From Vulcanococcus sp. (GTDB taxonomy: Bacteria; Cyanobacteriota; Cyanobacteriia; PCC-6307; Cyanobiaceae), in contig JAHUZV010000018.1 in the NCBI GenBank assembly GCA_019264575.1, forward strand, positions 38,475 through 102,474: a stretch of DNA of 64,000 bases, read 5' to 3'. The notes under the pieces are model-generated. The model did not search any database. It was given only the letters and a program-made list of their open reading frames with translations, and was not told where the DNA came from. Position numbers and translations under genes: made by a program. Shown here piece by piece: positions 1 to 9,090 of the stretch (its first letter is position 1; each line of letters starts with the position of its first letter).

Positions 1-123
1 GCTGCCCTCAAGGCGATCAACCGCTTCCCGGTGTGCGAACCGATCGATCTGCTGGCGGGCGGAGCTGGCCTCAACCCGGCGACGGAGCGAACAACAACGC
101 CCACGGCTACGCCTTCGGCCTGA
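1..123 (+). CDS. C-terminal fragment of an unidentified protein
   Basis: Reading frame 1 is open from the first base to a TGA at 121-123, giving 40 residues that begin AALKAINRFPVCEPI and end in a Thr/Pro-rich tail (TTTPTATPSA). The start lies outside the window. No motif is recognisable. The last 17 bases overlap the tail of the small reverse-strand gene that follows. It could be a true gene end or a chance open frame; the Pro/Thr-rich end resembles a low-complexity C-terminus. Confidence 0.35.
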   Translation, partial: AALKAINRFPVCEPIDLLAGGAGLNPATERTTTPTATPSA

Positions 124-220
124 GCACCAGCCACACGATCAGCAGCAGCCCGGTGGTGCTCACCGCTGTGTAGATCCAGTCGGCGTAGGGCGTCCAGAAC
201 AGGGCCAGGGTTGGTGGCAT
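107..220 (-). CDS. Small single-span membrane protein, 37 aa
   Basis: An ATG at 220 opens a 37-residue protein starting MPPTLALFWTPYADW. It has one hydrophobic helix (roughly residues 16-33, with the run GLLLIVWLVL) and a short basic end (RPKA). Its length and layout resemble the small membrane subunits common in cyanobacterial photosynthetic complexes, but I cannot match it to a named one. A longer start at 334 would run into rlmH on the other strand and adds a non-hydrophobic, unlikely N-terminus. It is divergent from rlmH with a gap of about 37 bp. Confidence 0.45.
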   Translation of the reverse strand: MPPTLALFWTPYADWIYTAVSTTGLLLIVWLVLRPKA

Positions 221-257
221 GGGCCGTGGGTAACGTGCGCGGAAGAGATGGGTTGCC

Positions 258-692
258 GTGATCAATCCCTCCCGCATCCGCATCCTGGCGGTCGGCAAGG
301 TGCGCAAGGGCTGGGTGCTGGAAGGCATCGCCACCTATCTCAAGCGCCTGCCTGGGCTGCAGGTGGTTGAGCTGCGTGATGCCGGCAAAGAGCGCGAGGC
401 GGAAGCGATCCTGGCGGCCTTGCGCCCCGATGAGCAGCTTGTGGTGCTGGCGGAGGAGGGGCAGACCTTTGATTCTCCGGCCTTTGCCCAGCGGCTGGAG
501 GGCTCGGGTTCCGAGCGATTGGCCTTGGTGATCGGCGGCGCCGAAGGCATTGCCCCGGCGCTCAAAGCCCGCGCCCGCTGGAAGCTCAGCCTCTCTCCGA
601 TGACCTTCCCGCATGAGTTGGCCCGGCTACTGCTGCTGGAGCAGCTGTATCGGGCGCTCACCATTCAGCAGGGCGGGCCGTATCACAAGTGA
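258..692 (+). CDS. rlmH: 23S rRNA (pseudouridine1915-N3)-methyltransferase RlmH
   Basis: RlmH is a SPOUT-class enzyme that uses S-adenosylmethionine to methylate pseudouridine 1915 in helix 69 of 23S rRNA in assembled ribosomes. The 144-residue product is slightly shorter than the E. coli protein. The family hallmarks lie in the C-terminal half: the knot segment LVIGGAEGI (about residues 90-98), then [22 protein letters not shown] and the terminal PYHK that closes the active site. The GTG at 258 fits the N-terminus ([14 protein letters not shown]). It converges with purB, with 31 bp between the stops. Confidence 0.95.
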   Translation: MINPSRIRILAVGKVRKGWVLEGIATYLKRLPGLQVVELRDAGKEREAEAILAALRPDEQLVVLAEEGQTFDSPAFAQRLEGSGSERLALVIGGAEGIAPALKARARWKLSLSPMTFPHELARLLLLEQLYRALTIQQGGPYHK

Positions 693-723
693 TGTGTGCG
701 TCTGCGAGCTCGCTTGCTGGCCT

Positions 724-2019
724 TTAGATGCCCAGACGCTCCCAGATCACACCGAGATTGGCCTGGTGCAGTTCGGTGGCGAAGCACTCGGCCAGTTGCT
801 CGGGGCTGAGGCGTGAGGTCACCTCGGCATCGGCTTCGAGGTTGGCGCGGAAGTTGCCGCCTTCGGTGTTCCAGGCGGTGTGGGCGTTGCGTTGCACGAT
901 GCGGTAAGCGTCTTCGCGGTTGATGCCGCTCTCCACAAGCGCCAGCAGCACCCGCTGGCTGAACACCACGCCGCCATACACATTCATGTTGCGGGCCATG
1001 TTGTCGGGGTACACGCCCAGCCCCTTCACCACATCGGTCATCTCCCGCAGCATGAAGTGCAGAGTCACCGAGCAGTCGGGCAGCATCATCCGCTCCACCG
1101 AGCTGTGGCTGATGTCGCGCTCATGCCAGAGGGCGCAGTTTTCCAGCGCGGCCACCACATAACTGCGCAGCACGCGGGCTAAGCCGCTGATGCGCTCGCT
1201 GCGGATCGGGTTGCGCTTGTGGGGCATGGCAGAGCTGCCCTTCTGGCCCTTGGCGAAGTTCTCCTCCACCTCGAGCACATCGGTGCGCTGCATGTTGCGG
1301 ATCTCGGTGGAGAAGCGCTCCAGGGCGGCGCCCACCAGGGCGAGGGTTTGGATGTATTCGGCGTGGCGATCGCGGGAGATCACCTGGGTGCTGGCGGTGT
1401 CGGGCACCAGGCCGAGCTTGGCGCAGGCGATCTCCTCCACCCGCGGATCGGTGTTGGCGTAGGTGCCCATGGCGCCAGAGATCTGGCCCACGCTCACGGC
1501 CTGTTCGAGCCGCTCGAGCCGCTCCTGGTTACGCACCACTTCGGCCAGCCAGCCGGCCACCTTGAAGCCGAAGGTGATCGGCTCACCGTGGATGGCGTGG
1601 GAGCGGCCGATCATCACGGTGCCCTTGTGGGCGCGGGCCAGCTCGCGCAGAGCATCGGCCAGCTTGTCGAGTTCGGTGCGCAGCAGCTGCACCGAGGCCT
1701 TCATCTGCAGGGCCACGCCGGTGTCGAGCACATCCGAGCTGGTCATGCCCACGTGGATGTAGCGGCCGGCATCCCCCACGTGCTCGTTCACGTTGGTAAG
1801 GAAGGCGATCACGTCGTGACGCACCTCGGCTTCGATCTCGAGGATGCGCTCCACGCTGAAGCTGGCTTTCTCCTTGATCGTGGCCACGGCCTCGGCGGGC
1901 ACGCGGCCCAGCTCGCAGTTGGCTTCGGTGGCGGCAATCTCCACATCCAGCCAGCTCTGGAACTTCGCCTGCTCGCTCCAGATGGCGCCCATCTCGGGCA
2001 GGGTGTAACGCTCGATCAA
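724..2019 (-). CDS. purB: Adenylosuccinate lyase
   Basis: PurB carries out two beta-eliminations in purine synthesis: SAICAR to AICAR plus fumarate, and adenylosuccinate to AMP plus fumarate. The 431-residue product has normal length for the bacterial short form. The fumarase/lyase signature GSSAMPHKRNP is near residue 263 and supplies the catalytic Ser loop. Other conserved segments are TSSDVLDTG near residue 93 and GRSHAIHGEPITFG near residue 138, which holds the active-site His. The start MIERYTLPEMGAIWS is the usual N-terminus. It appears to be expressed alone. Confidence 0.97.
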   Translation of the reverse strand: MIERYTLPEMGAIWSEQAKFQSWLDVEIAATEANCELGRVPAEAVATIKEKASFSVERILEIEAEVRHDVIAFLTNVNEHVGDAGRYIHVGMTSSDVLDTGVALQMKASVQLLRTELDKLADALRELARAHKGTVMIGRSHAIHGEPITFGFKVAGWLAEVVRNQERLERLEQAVSVGQISGAMGTYANTDPRVEEIACAKLGLVPDTASTQVISRDRHAEYIQTLALVGAALERFSTEIRNMQRTDVLEVEENFAKGQKGSSAMPHKRNPIRSERISGLARVLRSYVVAALENCALWHERDISHSSVERMMLPDCSVTLHFMLREMTDVVKGLGVYPDNMARNMNVYGGVVFSQRVLLALVESGINREDAYRIVQRNAHTAWNTEGGNFRANLEADAEVTSRLSPEQLAECFATELHQANLGVIWERLGI

Positions 2020-2071
2020 GGCCGCCGCGGGCTCACATCCAAACCAATGTATGGGGCGGCCTTCAGCGCGA

Positions 2072-2266
2072 TCAGGCCACTGCCGTGAGCTTGCGGTGCT
2101 CCACTTCCCACTGCACCAGCCTCCCCCAGGCCTGTTGGCGCACCCAGCAGCGGCCGCCGCGGCACTGAATCAGTTGGAAGGGGGGGAGGTCGTCGGGCTG
2201 GTTGCGCAGTTTCACGAAGCTGCCCGGTTGGAGGAGTTCGACCACGTTGGATTGTTGGCGCGGCAT
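2072..2266 (-). CDS. Conserved small hypothetical protein, 64 aa
   Basis: This 64-residue reading frame begins MPRQQSNVVELLQPG at the ATG at 2266 and ends 52 bp before the purB start, in the same direction. It has no membrane segment. It reads as a compact SH3-like or beta-barrel protein (LQPGSFVKLRN, PPFQLIQCRGGRCWVRQQAWGR), similar in feel to small cyanobacterial proteins of unknown function placed next to housekeeping genes. It could be cotranscribed with purB. Function unknown. The coherent composition and a sensible start support its being real. Confidence 0.65.
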   Translation of the reverse strand: MPRQQSNVVELLQPGSFVKLRNQPDDLPPFQLIQCRGGRCWVRQQAWGRLVQWEVEHRKLTAVA

Positions 2267-2385
2267 GGGGGATCCCCTGTGCTGAGGGTCATCCTCCGGA
2301 GTGTTCCCCGTTTTGCCGCTCCAGCCCCCGTTTTTGTTCGGTTTCCCCTGTGCTTTTGTGACAGCACGCCAGCACTCCGCTGTTG

Positions 2386-3258
2386 ATGGGCCGCAAGCAA
2401 CGCCTGGATCTGCAGCTGGTGGAGCTCGGTTTGGCCACCAGCCGCCAGCAGGCCCAGCAGTTGATCCGGGCCGGCAAGGTGCGCAGCGGCGATCGCGTGC
2501 TCGATAAGCCTGGGCTGGATGTTCTGCCCGATCTGCCCTTGCAGGTGGAGCAACCGCCGCGGTTTGTCTCGCGCGGCGGTGAAAAGCTCCTCGGCGCCTT
2601 GGAGGCTTTCCCGATCGAGCTCGCCGGGCGGGTGTGCCTCGATGGCGGCATCTCCACCGGCGGCTTCACCGACTGCCTGCTCCAGCACGGCGCCAGCCGG
2701 GTGTATGGCGTGGATGTGGGTTACGGGCAAACGGCCTGGAGCCTGCGCACCGATCCGCGCCTGGTGCTCAAGGAGCGCACCAACCTGCGGCATCTGGAGC
2801 CGGCTGACCTGTACGGCGACGAGGATCCCTGGCCGGATCTGGCGGTGGCGGATGTGTCGTTCATTCGCCTGGCGCTGGTGCTGCCGGCGATTGGTCGGCT
2901 TCTACGGCCGGAGCGGCGCGAGGCGCTGCTGTTGGTGAAGCCGCAGTTCGAGGTGGGCAAAGAGCGCGTGGGTAAGGGCGGCGTGGTGCGCGACCCGGCG
3001 GCCCATGTGGATGCGATCGAAGGGGTGATCGCGGCGGCCGCGGCGGAGGGATGGAGCGCCTGCGGGGTGACGGCCTCCCCCATCACGGGGCCTGCTGGTA
3101 ATCACGAGTATTTGCTTTGGCTACGAAGCGGCACCTGGCCTGAGCTGCCTCTGTCGAGCGTGCCTGCCGCCGAGGCTGCGGCGCCACAAAAAAGCGCCGG
3201 AGTCGCCCCTGAAGCAGAGGCGATCCGGCGTTTGGTGGCCGAAACACTGGGGGCCTGA
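2386..3258 (+). CDS. tlyA: TlyA-family S4-domain rRNA methyltransferase
   Basis: The product (290 aa from ATG 2386; a TTG lies one codon upstream) has an N-terminal S4 RNA-binding domain (residues about 1-65, RLDLQLVELGLATSRQQAQQ) followed by an FtsJ-like Rossmann methyltransferase. SAM-binding residues are in CLDGGISTGGFTDCLLQ (about 85-101), and a later conserved stretch is ADVSFIRL. TlyA homologues 2'-O-methylate 16S and/or 23S rRNA cytidines; some are also called haemolysins. The C-terminal 40 residues (Ala-rich, AAPQKSAGVAPEAEA) extend past the usual domain. Substrate in cyanobacteria is inferred. It converges on glnB. Confidence 0.85.
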   Translation: MGRKQRLDLQLVELGLATSRQQAQQLIRAGKVRSGDRVLDKPGLDVLPDLPLQVEQPPRFVSRGGEKLLGALEAFPIELAGRVCLDGGISTGGFTDCLLQHGASRVYGVDVGYGQTAWSLRTDPRLVLKERTNLRHLEPADLYGDEDPWPDLAVADVSFIRLALVLPAIGRLLRPERREALLLVKPQFEVGKERVGKGGVVRDPAAHVDAIEGVIAAAAAEGWSACGVTASPITGPAGNHEYLLWLRSGTWPELPLSSVPAAEAAAPQKSAGVAPEAEAIRRLVAETLGA

Positions 3259-3295
3259 ACGGCGCCTGCAGGTCGTGTGGCGTGCGGCGGCAGGC

Positions 3296-3676
<381 letters not shown>

Positions 3677-3751
3677 TCAGGAATTCTGGAAAGACACGCG
3701 GGGAGCTGGGCCCCGGTAACCCCATTAGGCCGCAGCTTTCGGGGCGAGGGT

Positions 3752-3765
3752 GTTGCGATTGCTAC
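3752..3765 (-). promoter_or_regulatory. Candidate NtcA box between glnB and queF
   Basis: On the minus strand this reads GTA-N8-AAC, one base from the NtcA consensus GTA-N8-TAC. A weak -10-like TAATGG begins 24 bases downstream at 3727, close to the 22-23-base spacing typical of NtcA-activated promoters. glnB is a classic NtcA target in cyanobacteria. The match is imperfect and short, so this is only a candidate. Confidence 0.3.
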
Positions 3766-3821
3766 CGCAGCGGTTGCCCGGGGGCGGCTGCCTAGCATCC
3801 GGCCTGAGACCATCCCTGCCG

Positions 3822-4223
3822 ATGAGCGCCGATCAGACCCGCACCCCCCTCTATGGAGAGCGGGCCATCGCCGAAGCGGAGCTGATTTGTTTCGATAATC
3901 CGCGTCCGGGCCGGGCCTACGAGGTGTCGATCACCCTGCCGGAATTCACCTGCAAGTGCCCCTTCTCGGGCTATCCCGACTTCGCCACCCTGCGCCTCAC
4001 CTATCAGCCAGGCCCCCGCGTGATGGAGCTCAAGGCGATCAAGCTCTACGTGAACAGCTACCGGGATCGCTCCATCTCCCATGAGGAGGTCACCAACCGC
4101 ATCCTCGACGACTTCGTGGCCGCCTGCGCACCGGTATGGATGGAGCTCGAGGCCGATTTCAATCCCCGCGGCAACGTGCACACCGTGATCCGCGCCAGCC
4201 ACGGCACCCGTCAGCCCTGCTGA
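3822..4223 (+). CDS. queF: NADPH-dependent preQ0 reductase QueF
   Basis: QueF reduces 7-cyano-7-deazaguanine (preQ0) to preQ1 in queuosine synthesis. It belongs to the tunnelling-fold superfamily. The short unimodular type is seen here: 133 residues from the ATG at 3822 ([13 protein letters not shown]). The catalytic cysteine is in [15 protein letters not shown], followed by [26 protein letters not shown], the QueF motif. A longer in-frame start exists at 3750, but it adds a low-complexity leader not seen in the family. Its last 13 bases overlap the end of ccs1 on the opposite strand. Confidence 0.95.
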   Translation: MSADQTRTPLYGERAIAEAELICFDNPRPGRAYEVSITLPEFTCKCPFSGYPDFATLRLTYQPGPRVMELKAIKLYVNSYRDRSISHEEVTNRILDDFVAACAPVWMELEADFNPRGNVHTVIRASHGTRQPC

Positions 4224-5512
4224 AGATCCACCAGCAGCGCGGGCAGCTCCCGCGAGAAGGCCGCCAGGTTGCGGTTGCACAGCCCCGCCACGTGCAGCTT
4301 CTGCTGTTCGGGCTCGGCGATGGCCCAGAGCTGGCGGGTGGCGATCAGGCTTAAGGCGCCGCCCGCCAGCGCGATGGCAAAGCCGGCGTACACCAGAGGC
4401 ACCCCGGGGTCACGCTTGAGCAGCAGACCACTGGCGGGCACCACCCCGGCGATACGCAACGGGATACCAGCGATCTCCGCCGGCCCCCCGCCGGGCACCA
4501 ACGTGCCCAGCACCTCGGCTTCGGCGGAATACACCGTCACAGGGCCCTGTTCGCTGGAGAGCGACACGAGCACCGGGTTGCTGCCATCGGGGCGTGTGGG
4601 CAGCACGATGCCCCACACCTGATCCCCTAGCTGCGGGAAGCTCTGCAGCGGCAGTTCCAGGATCGGGCTCTTGCCCAGCTGCACCTGGATGGCGGCCAGG
4701 GCCCAGTCGGCCTGGTACACCGTCATCCCCTGGAAGCGCAGGGGGTGGTTCACGCTGATTTCGCGGTTGGTGGCGCTCATCGGCTCCGCTGCAGTGGGAT
4801 CACCGGGCTGCAGACGCAGCTGGGAGCGGAATTGCTCGGGCCGTCCGGCCGGGTCGCGTTCGATGCCGAAGTCCTCGAGCGTCACGGTGAGCTGGGTTTC
4901 GCCGCGGCGGTTGAGCAGCTCCAGCTCATTGCCGGGGGCGAGGAAGCGCTCGAGCCGCTGACCGGCCAGGGCACCCCAGGCTGCTCCCACCATCAGCACC
5001 ACAAGGCCGGCGTGCACCAGCAGCGGGCCCACCCGGCCGCTCACGCCTCGCCGGGCTGCCAGGCGATGGGGGTGGGGTTGCACCTGCCAGCCGCGCTGTT
5101 GAAGCAGCGCCTGCAGTTGGCCCAGTTGGCTTTCGGCATTGGGGCTGCTGAGGGTTTCCGCCAGGGTGAGCTTGCTCAGCTGCCGCGGGCTGCTGTAGTC
5201 GATCCAGCGCAGGGCGGCCTGCAGGGCCGGCCACTGGCGGCGCCAGCTGCAGAGGATTAGCGATAACCCCAACCAGGCCAGAAGGGCCAGAAACCAGTTG
5301 CTCGAATACACGTGATCGAGCTGCAGGCGCAGAATCGCATCGCCGTTGAGCAGCCCCAGCCAAGGCTGGCCGTCGTAGACGCGGTGGTAGAGCTCTGCGC
5401 TCTCCTGCTGCGGCACCAGCGTGCCCAGGCCGCTGGCGATGGCGATCAGGATCAATAGCCCGATGGCCAAGCGCAGGTCGGAGATCCAGGCGATCAGGCG
5501 TTTCATCAACAA
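4211..5512 (-). CDS. ccs1: System II cytochrome c biogenesis protein Ccs1/CcsB
   Basis: Ccs1 (ResB family) works with CcsA in thylakoids to bring haem to apocytochromes such as cytochrome f, c6 and c550. The 433-residue protein has three N-terminal membrane spans (about residues 14-32, 70-88 and 168-187), a large lumenal domain, and a fourth span near residue 385 ([20 protein letters not shown]). A conserved lumenal segment is [18 protein letters not shown]. It is the third gene of a ftsW-ccdA-ccs1 string, 12 bp after ccdA. CcsA is not in this window. Confidence 0.9.
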   Translation of the reverse strand: MLMKRLIAWISDLRLAIGLLILIAIASGLGTLVPQQESAELYHRVYDGQPWLGLLNGDAILRLQLDHVYSSNWFLALLAWLGLSLILCSWRRQWPALQAALRWIDYSSPRQLSKLTLAETLSSPNAESQLGQLQALLQQRGWQVQPHPHRLAARRGVSGRVGPLLVHAGLVVLMVGAAWGALAGQRLERFLAPGNELELLNRRGETQLTVTLEDFGIERDPAGRPEQFRSQLRLQPGDPTAAEPMSATNREISVNHPLRFQGMTVYQADWALAAIQVQLGKSPILELPLQSFPQLGDQVWGIVLPTRPDGSNPVLVSLSSEQGPVTVYSAEAEVLGTLVPGGGPAEIAGIPLRIAGVVPASGLLLKRDPGVPLVYAGFAIALAGGALSLIATRQLWAIAEPEQQKLHVAGLCNRNLAAFSRELPALLVDLQQG

Positions 5513-5524
5513 TGCGGGGAGATC

Positions 5525-6241
5525 TCAGCCCCAGCGGGCCAGAAGGGTGAGTGTGCCTGTAGCCAGCAGCACCACGCCGCTGATAGGGGGAACCCACTGG
5601 CCCAGGGCACGTAGGGCCAACAGCCGCGGCACCCAGGCGGCAGCTGTGCCCGCGAGTAGCAATGGCATCACTTGTCCGGCGGCAAACGCGGTGAGCAACA
5701 CCACGCCCGCTAGCGGATCGCCAGCCTGGGCGATCCAGGCCAGCAACACGGCTAACACAGGTGTGGTGCATGGGGAAGCGGCCAGCCCGAAGGCCAGGCC
5801 AGCCGCCAGCGGTGCCAGCGCCTTGGGCACCCGCTGACGCCATTGCTCGGGATCGGGCCCGCTCGGCAACTGCAGGGGCAGCAGACCGAGCAGGTTGAGG
5901 CCCATCAGCACCGCCAGCACGGCAACCACGGTGGGAATCAAGCCAGGCACCTGGCCGTAGATGCGGCCCAGGGCACCGCTGGCCAGGCCCAGCAGCACCA
6001 GCGACGCCACGATGCCGCCGCAAAAGCTGAGGCTGCGCTGCCAAGGGCGCTCCTGCTGGTCGTCAAAACCGGCCAGGTAGGCCAGGGTGATCGGCAGCAG
6101 CGACAGGGAGCAGGGGCCGAGGCTGGTGAGCAGGCCACCGGCGAACACCAACAGCAGCGTCAGGGCACCGGGATGGGCCAGAGAGGTGCTGAGCAGCTGC
6201 TCTCCGCTGCGGGCCCAGTCGGCCAGGGCCGGAGCCACCAT
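5525..6241 (-). CDS. ccdA: Cytochrome c biogenesis thiol-disulfide transporter CcdA
   Basis: CcdA carries reducing equivalents across the thylakoid or cytoplasmic membrane to keep apocytochrome CxxCH cysteines reduced. The 238-residue product has six hydrophobic spans. The two redox cysteines occur in the typical proline-flanked motifs LGPCSLSLLPITLAYLAGF (about residues 41-59) and SPCTTPVLAVLLAWI (about 156-170). Being directly upstream of ccs1 fits a shared role in cytochrome c maturation. The start at 6241 (MVAPALADWARSG) places a short lumenal segment before span 1. Confidence 0.93.
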   Translation of the reverse strand: MVAPALADWARSGEQLLSTSLAHPGALTLLLVFAGGLLTSLGPCSLSLLPITLAYLAGFDDQQERPWQRSLSFCGGIVASLVLLGLASGALGRIYGQVPGLIPTVVAVLAVLMGLNLLGLLPLQLPSGPDPEQWRQRVPKALAPLAAGLAFGLAASPCTTPVLAVLLAWIAQAGDPLAGVVLLTAFAAGQVMPLLLAGTAAAWVPRLLALRALGQWVPPISGVVLLATGTLTLLARWG

Positions 6242-6266
6242 CGCGGTTCTTGAGTCGGCAGTGGGG

Positions 6267-7466
6267 TCAGCCTATCGAGAGGGTTCCGCGCGCTGAGCCT
6301 TCCCGCTGGCGCTCTTCGCGGCGGCGCGGCCGCCCGGGCTCGAGCCCGGCGCCTTCCAGGGCGCAGCGCAGCAGTAGGCCGGCGGTGAGCAGGCTGGAGA
6401 GCAGGGAATTGCCGCCGTAGCTGATCATCGGCAGCGGCAGGCCGGTGGTGGGCATGGCGCCGCTGGCCACAGCGATGTTGAGGATCGATTGCCCCACCAA
6501 GAGGCTGGTGCAGCCGATCGCCACAAGCCGTTGTTGGTTGCTGCGGCAGCTCAGGGCCACCCGCAGCCCTACAAAGCCGAAGAGCAACAGAAACAGCAGC
6601 AGCACCACCGAGCCCACGTAGCCGAATTCCTCGGCAAACACGGCAAAGATGAAATCGGTGCTCTGGATCGGCAGGTATTGCAGCTTCTGGGTTGAAAGGC
6701 CGAAGCCTTCACCCCACACACCGCCCGAGCCGATGGCCAGCAGGCTCTGCACCAGCTGATAGCCATCACCCTGGGCATCCTTCCAAGGGTTGAGGAAGGA
6801 GGTCACCCGGATGCGTTGGTACTCGTTGATCGAGATGCTTCCGATTGCCACGCTGAGGCCGACGCCCGCGCTGCCGAGCATCGCCCATAGCGGTAGGCCC
6901 GATGCCAGTGCCATCAGCCAGAGCAGGATCCCGCAAAGGGCTGCCGTGCTCAGGTTGGGCTGCTTGAGGATCAACCCGAGGGTGACGGCGAACACCCCAA
7001 GCCAGGTGAGCTTCTGATCCGGAGCGATGCGGCTCCAGTGGGAGAACAGAGCAGCACCCTGCAGCACCAGGAAGGGTTTGATCAACTCGGTGGGCTGGAT
7101 CTGAATCGGCCCGATCACCAGCCAGCGGCTAGCGCCGTTCACTGTGCTGCCGATCACCAGGGTGAGGGCCACGAGCACCATGCCCACCAGCAGGGCAGGG
7201 CCGGCCATGCGCAGCCACCGCCGCAGGTTGATCTTCACCCCTAGATAGAGGAGGCCCCAGCTGGCCACCATCCAGATGGCCTGGCGCCTGAGGTAGTAGG
7301 TGGGATCTCCCATCTCGCGGGCAGCCACCCACCAGCTGGCAGAGCCGAGCACCACCAGGCCCAGCACGCTCCACAAGGCCACCATGCCCAGCAGCAGGCG
7401 CGCTTCCGCAGGCCAGTGCTGAAAGGGCACAGGCAGCAGAGCGGATGAGTTGCCGGAACGGGCCAA
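6267..7466 (-). CDS. ftsW: Septal peptidoglycan polymerase FtsW
   Basis: FtsW is a SEDS-family glycosyltransferase that polymerises septal lipid II with its partner PBP. The 399 residues contain about ten membrane spans and the SEDS signatures: QPTELIKPFLVLQGA around residue 125 and the C-terminal MPTTGLPLPMISYGGNSLLSSLL. The FAVFAEEFGYVGS segment holds the acidic residues of the extracellular loop. The last 30 residues are charged and cytoplasmic. It leads a three-gene string with ccdA (25 bp gap) and ccs1. RodA is an alternative, but the GLPLPMISYGG context favours FtsW. Confidence 0.88.
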   Translation of the reverse strand: MARSGNSSALLPVPFQHWPAEARLLLGMVALWSVLGLVVLGSASWWVAAREMGDPTYYLRRQAIWMVASWGLLYLGVKINLRRWLRMAGPALLVGMVLVALTLVIGSTVNGASRWLVIGPIQIQPTELIKPFLVLQGAALFSHWSRIAPDQKLTWLGVFAVTLGLILKQPNLSTAALCGILLWLMALASGLPLWAMLGSAGVGLSVAIGSISINEYQRIRVTSFLNPWKDAQGDGYQLVQSLLAIGSGGVWGEGFGLSTQKLQYLPIQSTDFIFAVFAEEFGYVGSVVLLLFLLLFGFVGLRVALSCRSNQQRLVAIGCTSLLVGQSILNIAVASGAMPTTGLPLPMISYGGNSLLSSLLTAGLLLRCALEGAGLEPGRPRRREERQREGSARGTLSIG

Positions 7467-7531
7467 TGCTGCGCAGAACTGAGGTTCCGACTATCCCGTA
7501 CTTGCGGCGGCCTTGCCAACACGCGCGCAAT

Positions 7532-7558
7532 AAAAAAGCCCGGCACTGCCGGGCTTTT
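7532..7558 (-). terminator. Rho-independent terminator after apcC
   Basis: A 7-bp GC stem (GCCCGGC/GCCGGGC) with a 3-nt loop is followed on the minus strand by a six-T run, 35 bp past the apcC stop. It has A and T runs on both sides, so it could act in either direction. It separates apcABC from ftsW. Confidence 0.9.
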
Positions 7559-7592
7559 GAGAGACGCGAATCGGTCGGAATGGCTCTGAAGA

Positions 7593-7793
7593 TCAGTTGC
7601 CCACGTTCACCTGACGGCGACCGGAGACCAGTTCAACCTTCAGGATCTTGCCGCCTTGCTTCATGATCCGCTGCTGCTCAGCGAACCAGCTTTCATAAGG
7701 CACCCACTTGGTGAAGAAGGTGTTCTGCAGCTCGCGCTGGGAACGGGCCTTTTCAGGGCTAGGGATGCAGGCTGTGATTTTGAACAGGCGCAT
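7593..7793 (-). CDS. apcC: Phycobilisome small core linker ApcC (LC7.8)
   Basis: ApcC caps allophycocyanin trimers at the ends of core cylinders and tunes energy transfer. The 66-residue protein begins MRLFKITACIPSP and has the basic CpcD-like fold of the family, including QRELQNTFFTKWVPYESWFAEQQRI. It is third in apcA-apcB-apcC, 32 bp after apcB, and is followed by a strong terminator. Confidence 0.97.
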   Translation of the reverse strand: MRLFKITACIPSPEKARSQRELQNTFFTKWVPYESWFAEQQRIMKQGGKILKVELVSGRRQVNVGN

Positions 7794-7825
7794 GGGGGAT
7801 CCTCGAAGTGTGCCGAAGGCGTGGA

Positions 7826-8314
7826 TCAGTTACCCAGGCCGGAGCTGATGTAGTCGAAGTACACACCCATTTCGCGGCCGGCATCGGGGCCCACCAGGGA
7901 GGCGGTCACTTCCTTCATGGCTTGGATCGACTGCACGGTGGCGCCGATGGGCACGCCCAGGGAGTTGTAGGTCTCCTTGAGGCCGTTCAGCACACGCTCG
8001 TCGAGGATCGAGGTGTCGCCAGCCAGCATGGCGTAGGTGGCGTAGCGCAGGTAGTAGTCGAGGTCGCGGATGCAAGCTGCATAGCGACGAGTGGTGTACA
8101 TGTTGCCGCCGGGACGGGTGATGTCCGAGTACAGCAGCGCTTTAGCAACGGCTTCTTTGATGATCGCGGAAGCGTTGGCGCTGATGGTGGCAGCGGCACG
8201 AACGCGGAGCTCACCGCTGGCGAAGTACTGCTCCAGGCGCCCCATGGAGGAGGTGTCCAGGTAGAGGCCCTGGACGTCGGCCTGGTTGATGACGTTGGTG
8301 ATGGCGTCTTGCAT
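7826..8314 (-). CDS. apcB: Allophycocyanin beta subunit
   Basis: ApcB pairs with ApcA to form the alpha-beta monomers of the phycobilisome core. The 162 residues are close to the normal length of 161. The bilin-attachment cysteine is Cys81 in [11 protein letters not shown]. Asn71 in [10 protein letters not shown] is the conserved asparagine that is N-methylated in beta subunits. It lies 41 bp downstream of apcA and is cotranscribed with it. Confidence 0.98.
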   Translation of the reverse strand: MQDAITNVINQADVQGLYLDTSSMGRLEQYFASGELRVRAAATISANASAIIKEAVAKALLYSDITRPGGNMYTTRRYAACIRDLDYYLRYATYAMLAGDTSILDERVLNGLKETYNSLGVPIGATVQSIQAMKEVTASLVGPDAGREMGVYFDYISSGLGN

Positions 8315-8355
8315 GGAACCTGATGGAAGAGGCGGTGGTTAGAGAAGAAAGATCC

Positions 8356-8841
8356 TCAGGAGAGGGCGCCGACGACGTAGTCGAAGTAGAAGCCAGCCTC
8401 TTCGGCATCAGCGCCGGTGAGCAGACCCATGGCGGCGTTCTTCATCTCGCGCACGGCTTCAGCCATGGCTTCGAGGGGGGTGCCCAGGGAGCGATACATC
8501 TCCTTGGCGCCGATGATGCCGATCTCTTCGATCGGGGTCACATCACCAGCGATGATGCCGTAGGTCACCAGGCGCAGGTAGTAATCCATGTCCCGCAGGC
8601 ACGACGCGGTCATTTCCTCACCGTAGGCGTTGCCGCCGGGGGAAATCACGTCGGGGCGCTTCTGGAACAGAGCACCGCCAGCGGTCTTAACAATGCGCTC
8701 GCGGCTCTCGGCCAGGACCTGGGCGACGCGAAGACGACGCTGACCGCCGCTCACGAAAGCCTTGATCTGGTCGAGTTCGCCAGGGCTGAGGTAGCGGGCT
8801 TCGGCGTCCGCGTTGATGATCGAGTTGGAGACGATGCTCAT
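8356..8841 (-). CDS. apcA: Allophycocyanin alpha subunit
   Basis: ApcA is the alpha subunit of allophycocyanin. From the ATG at 8841 it has the standard 161 residues and the usual start [19 protein letters not shown]. Phycocyanobilin attaches at Cys81 ([11 protein letters not shown]). An open frame continues upstream to 8949, but it runs through the leader inverted repeat and has no homology to the family. The gene leads apcABC and has a roughly 240-nt leader if the predicted promoter is right. Confidence 0.98.
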   Translation of the reverse strand: MSIVSNSIINADAEARYLSPGELDQIKAFVSGGQRRLRVAQVLAESRERIVKTAGGALFQKRPDVISPGGNAYGEEMTASCLRDMDYYLRLVTYGIIAGDVTPIEEIGIIGAKEMYRSLGTPLEAMAEAVREMKNAAMGLLTGADAEEAGFYFDYVVGALS

Positions 8842-8906
8842 GCAGTTCTGCCTCGAAACAAGCGGTCGCCTGAACGGTGACCGATATCCGGTGGGTAAGG
8901 GGGAGT

Positions 8907-8958
8907 CTTTAAGCCTTGCGCCTGTCGCAGTGAACTGCGACAGGCGCAAGGCTTAAAG
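8907..8958 (-). repeat. 25-bp perfect inverted repeat in the apcA leader
   Basis: The arms 8907-8931 and 8934-8958 are exact reverse complements (outer ends CTTTAAGCC / GGCTTAAAG), separated only by GA at 8932-8933. In RNA this would make a very stable 25-bp hairpin. No T-run follows on either strand, so it is not a standard terminator. It lies inside the predicted apcA 5' leader. It could be an RNA-stability or RNase III processing element, an attenuator, or a cruciform/protein-binding site. Confidence 0.9.
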
Positions 8959-9090
8959 GGCGCGGCAGGGTTGCTGTCCGCCGATTCATTCTGAGGCAGA
9001 GCCCCGCGGCTCCCCGGCCCCCGGTAACAGTTCTTCACGGCGATCTGGATCGCCGAAAAGCCTTGCCTTGACTGGCTTTAGCTCCTGTGG

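Noticed and set aside
8842-8949. 36-residue extension of ApcA upstream of ATG 8841
   Set aside because: ApcA is 161 aa in all cases I know; the frame passes through the inverted repeat by chance.
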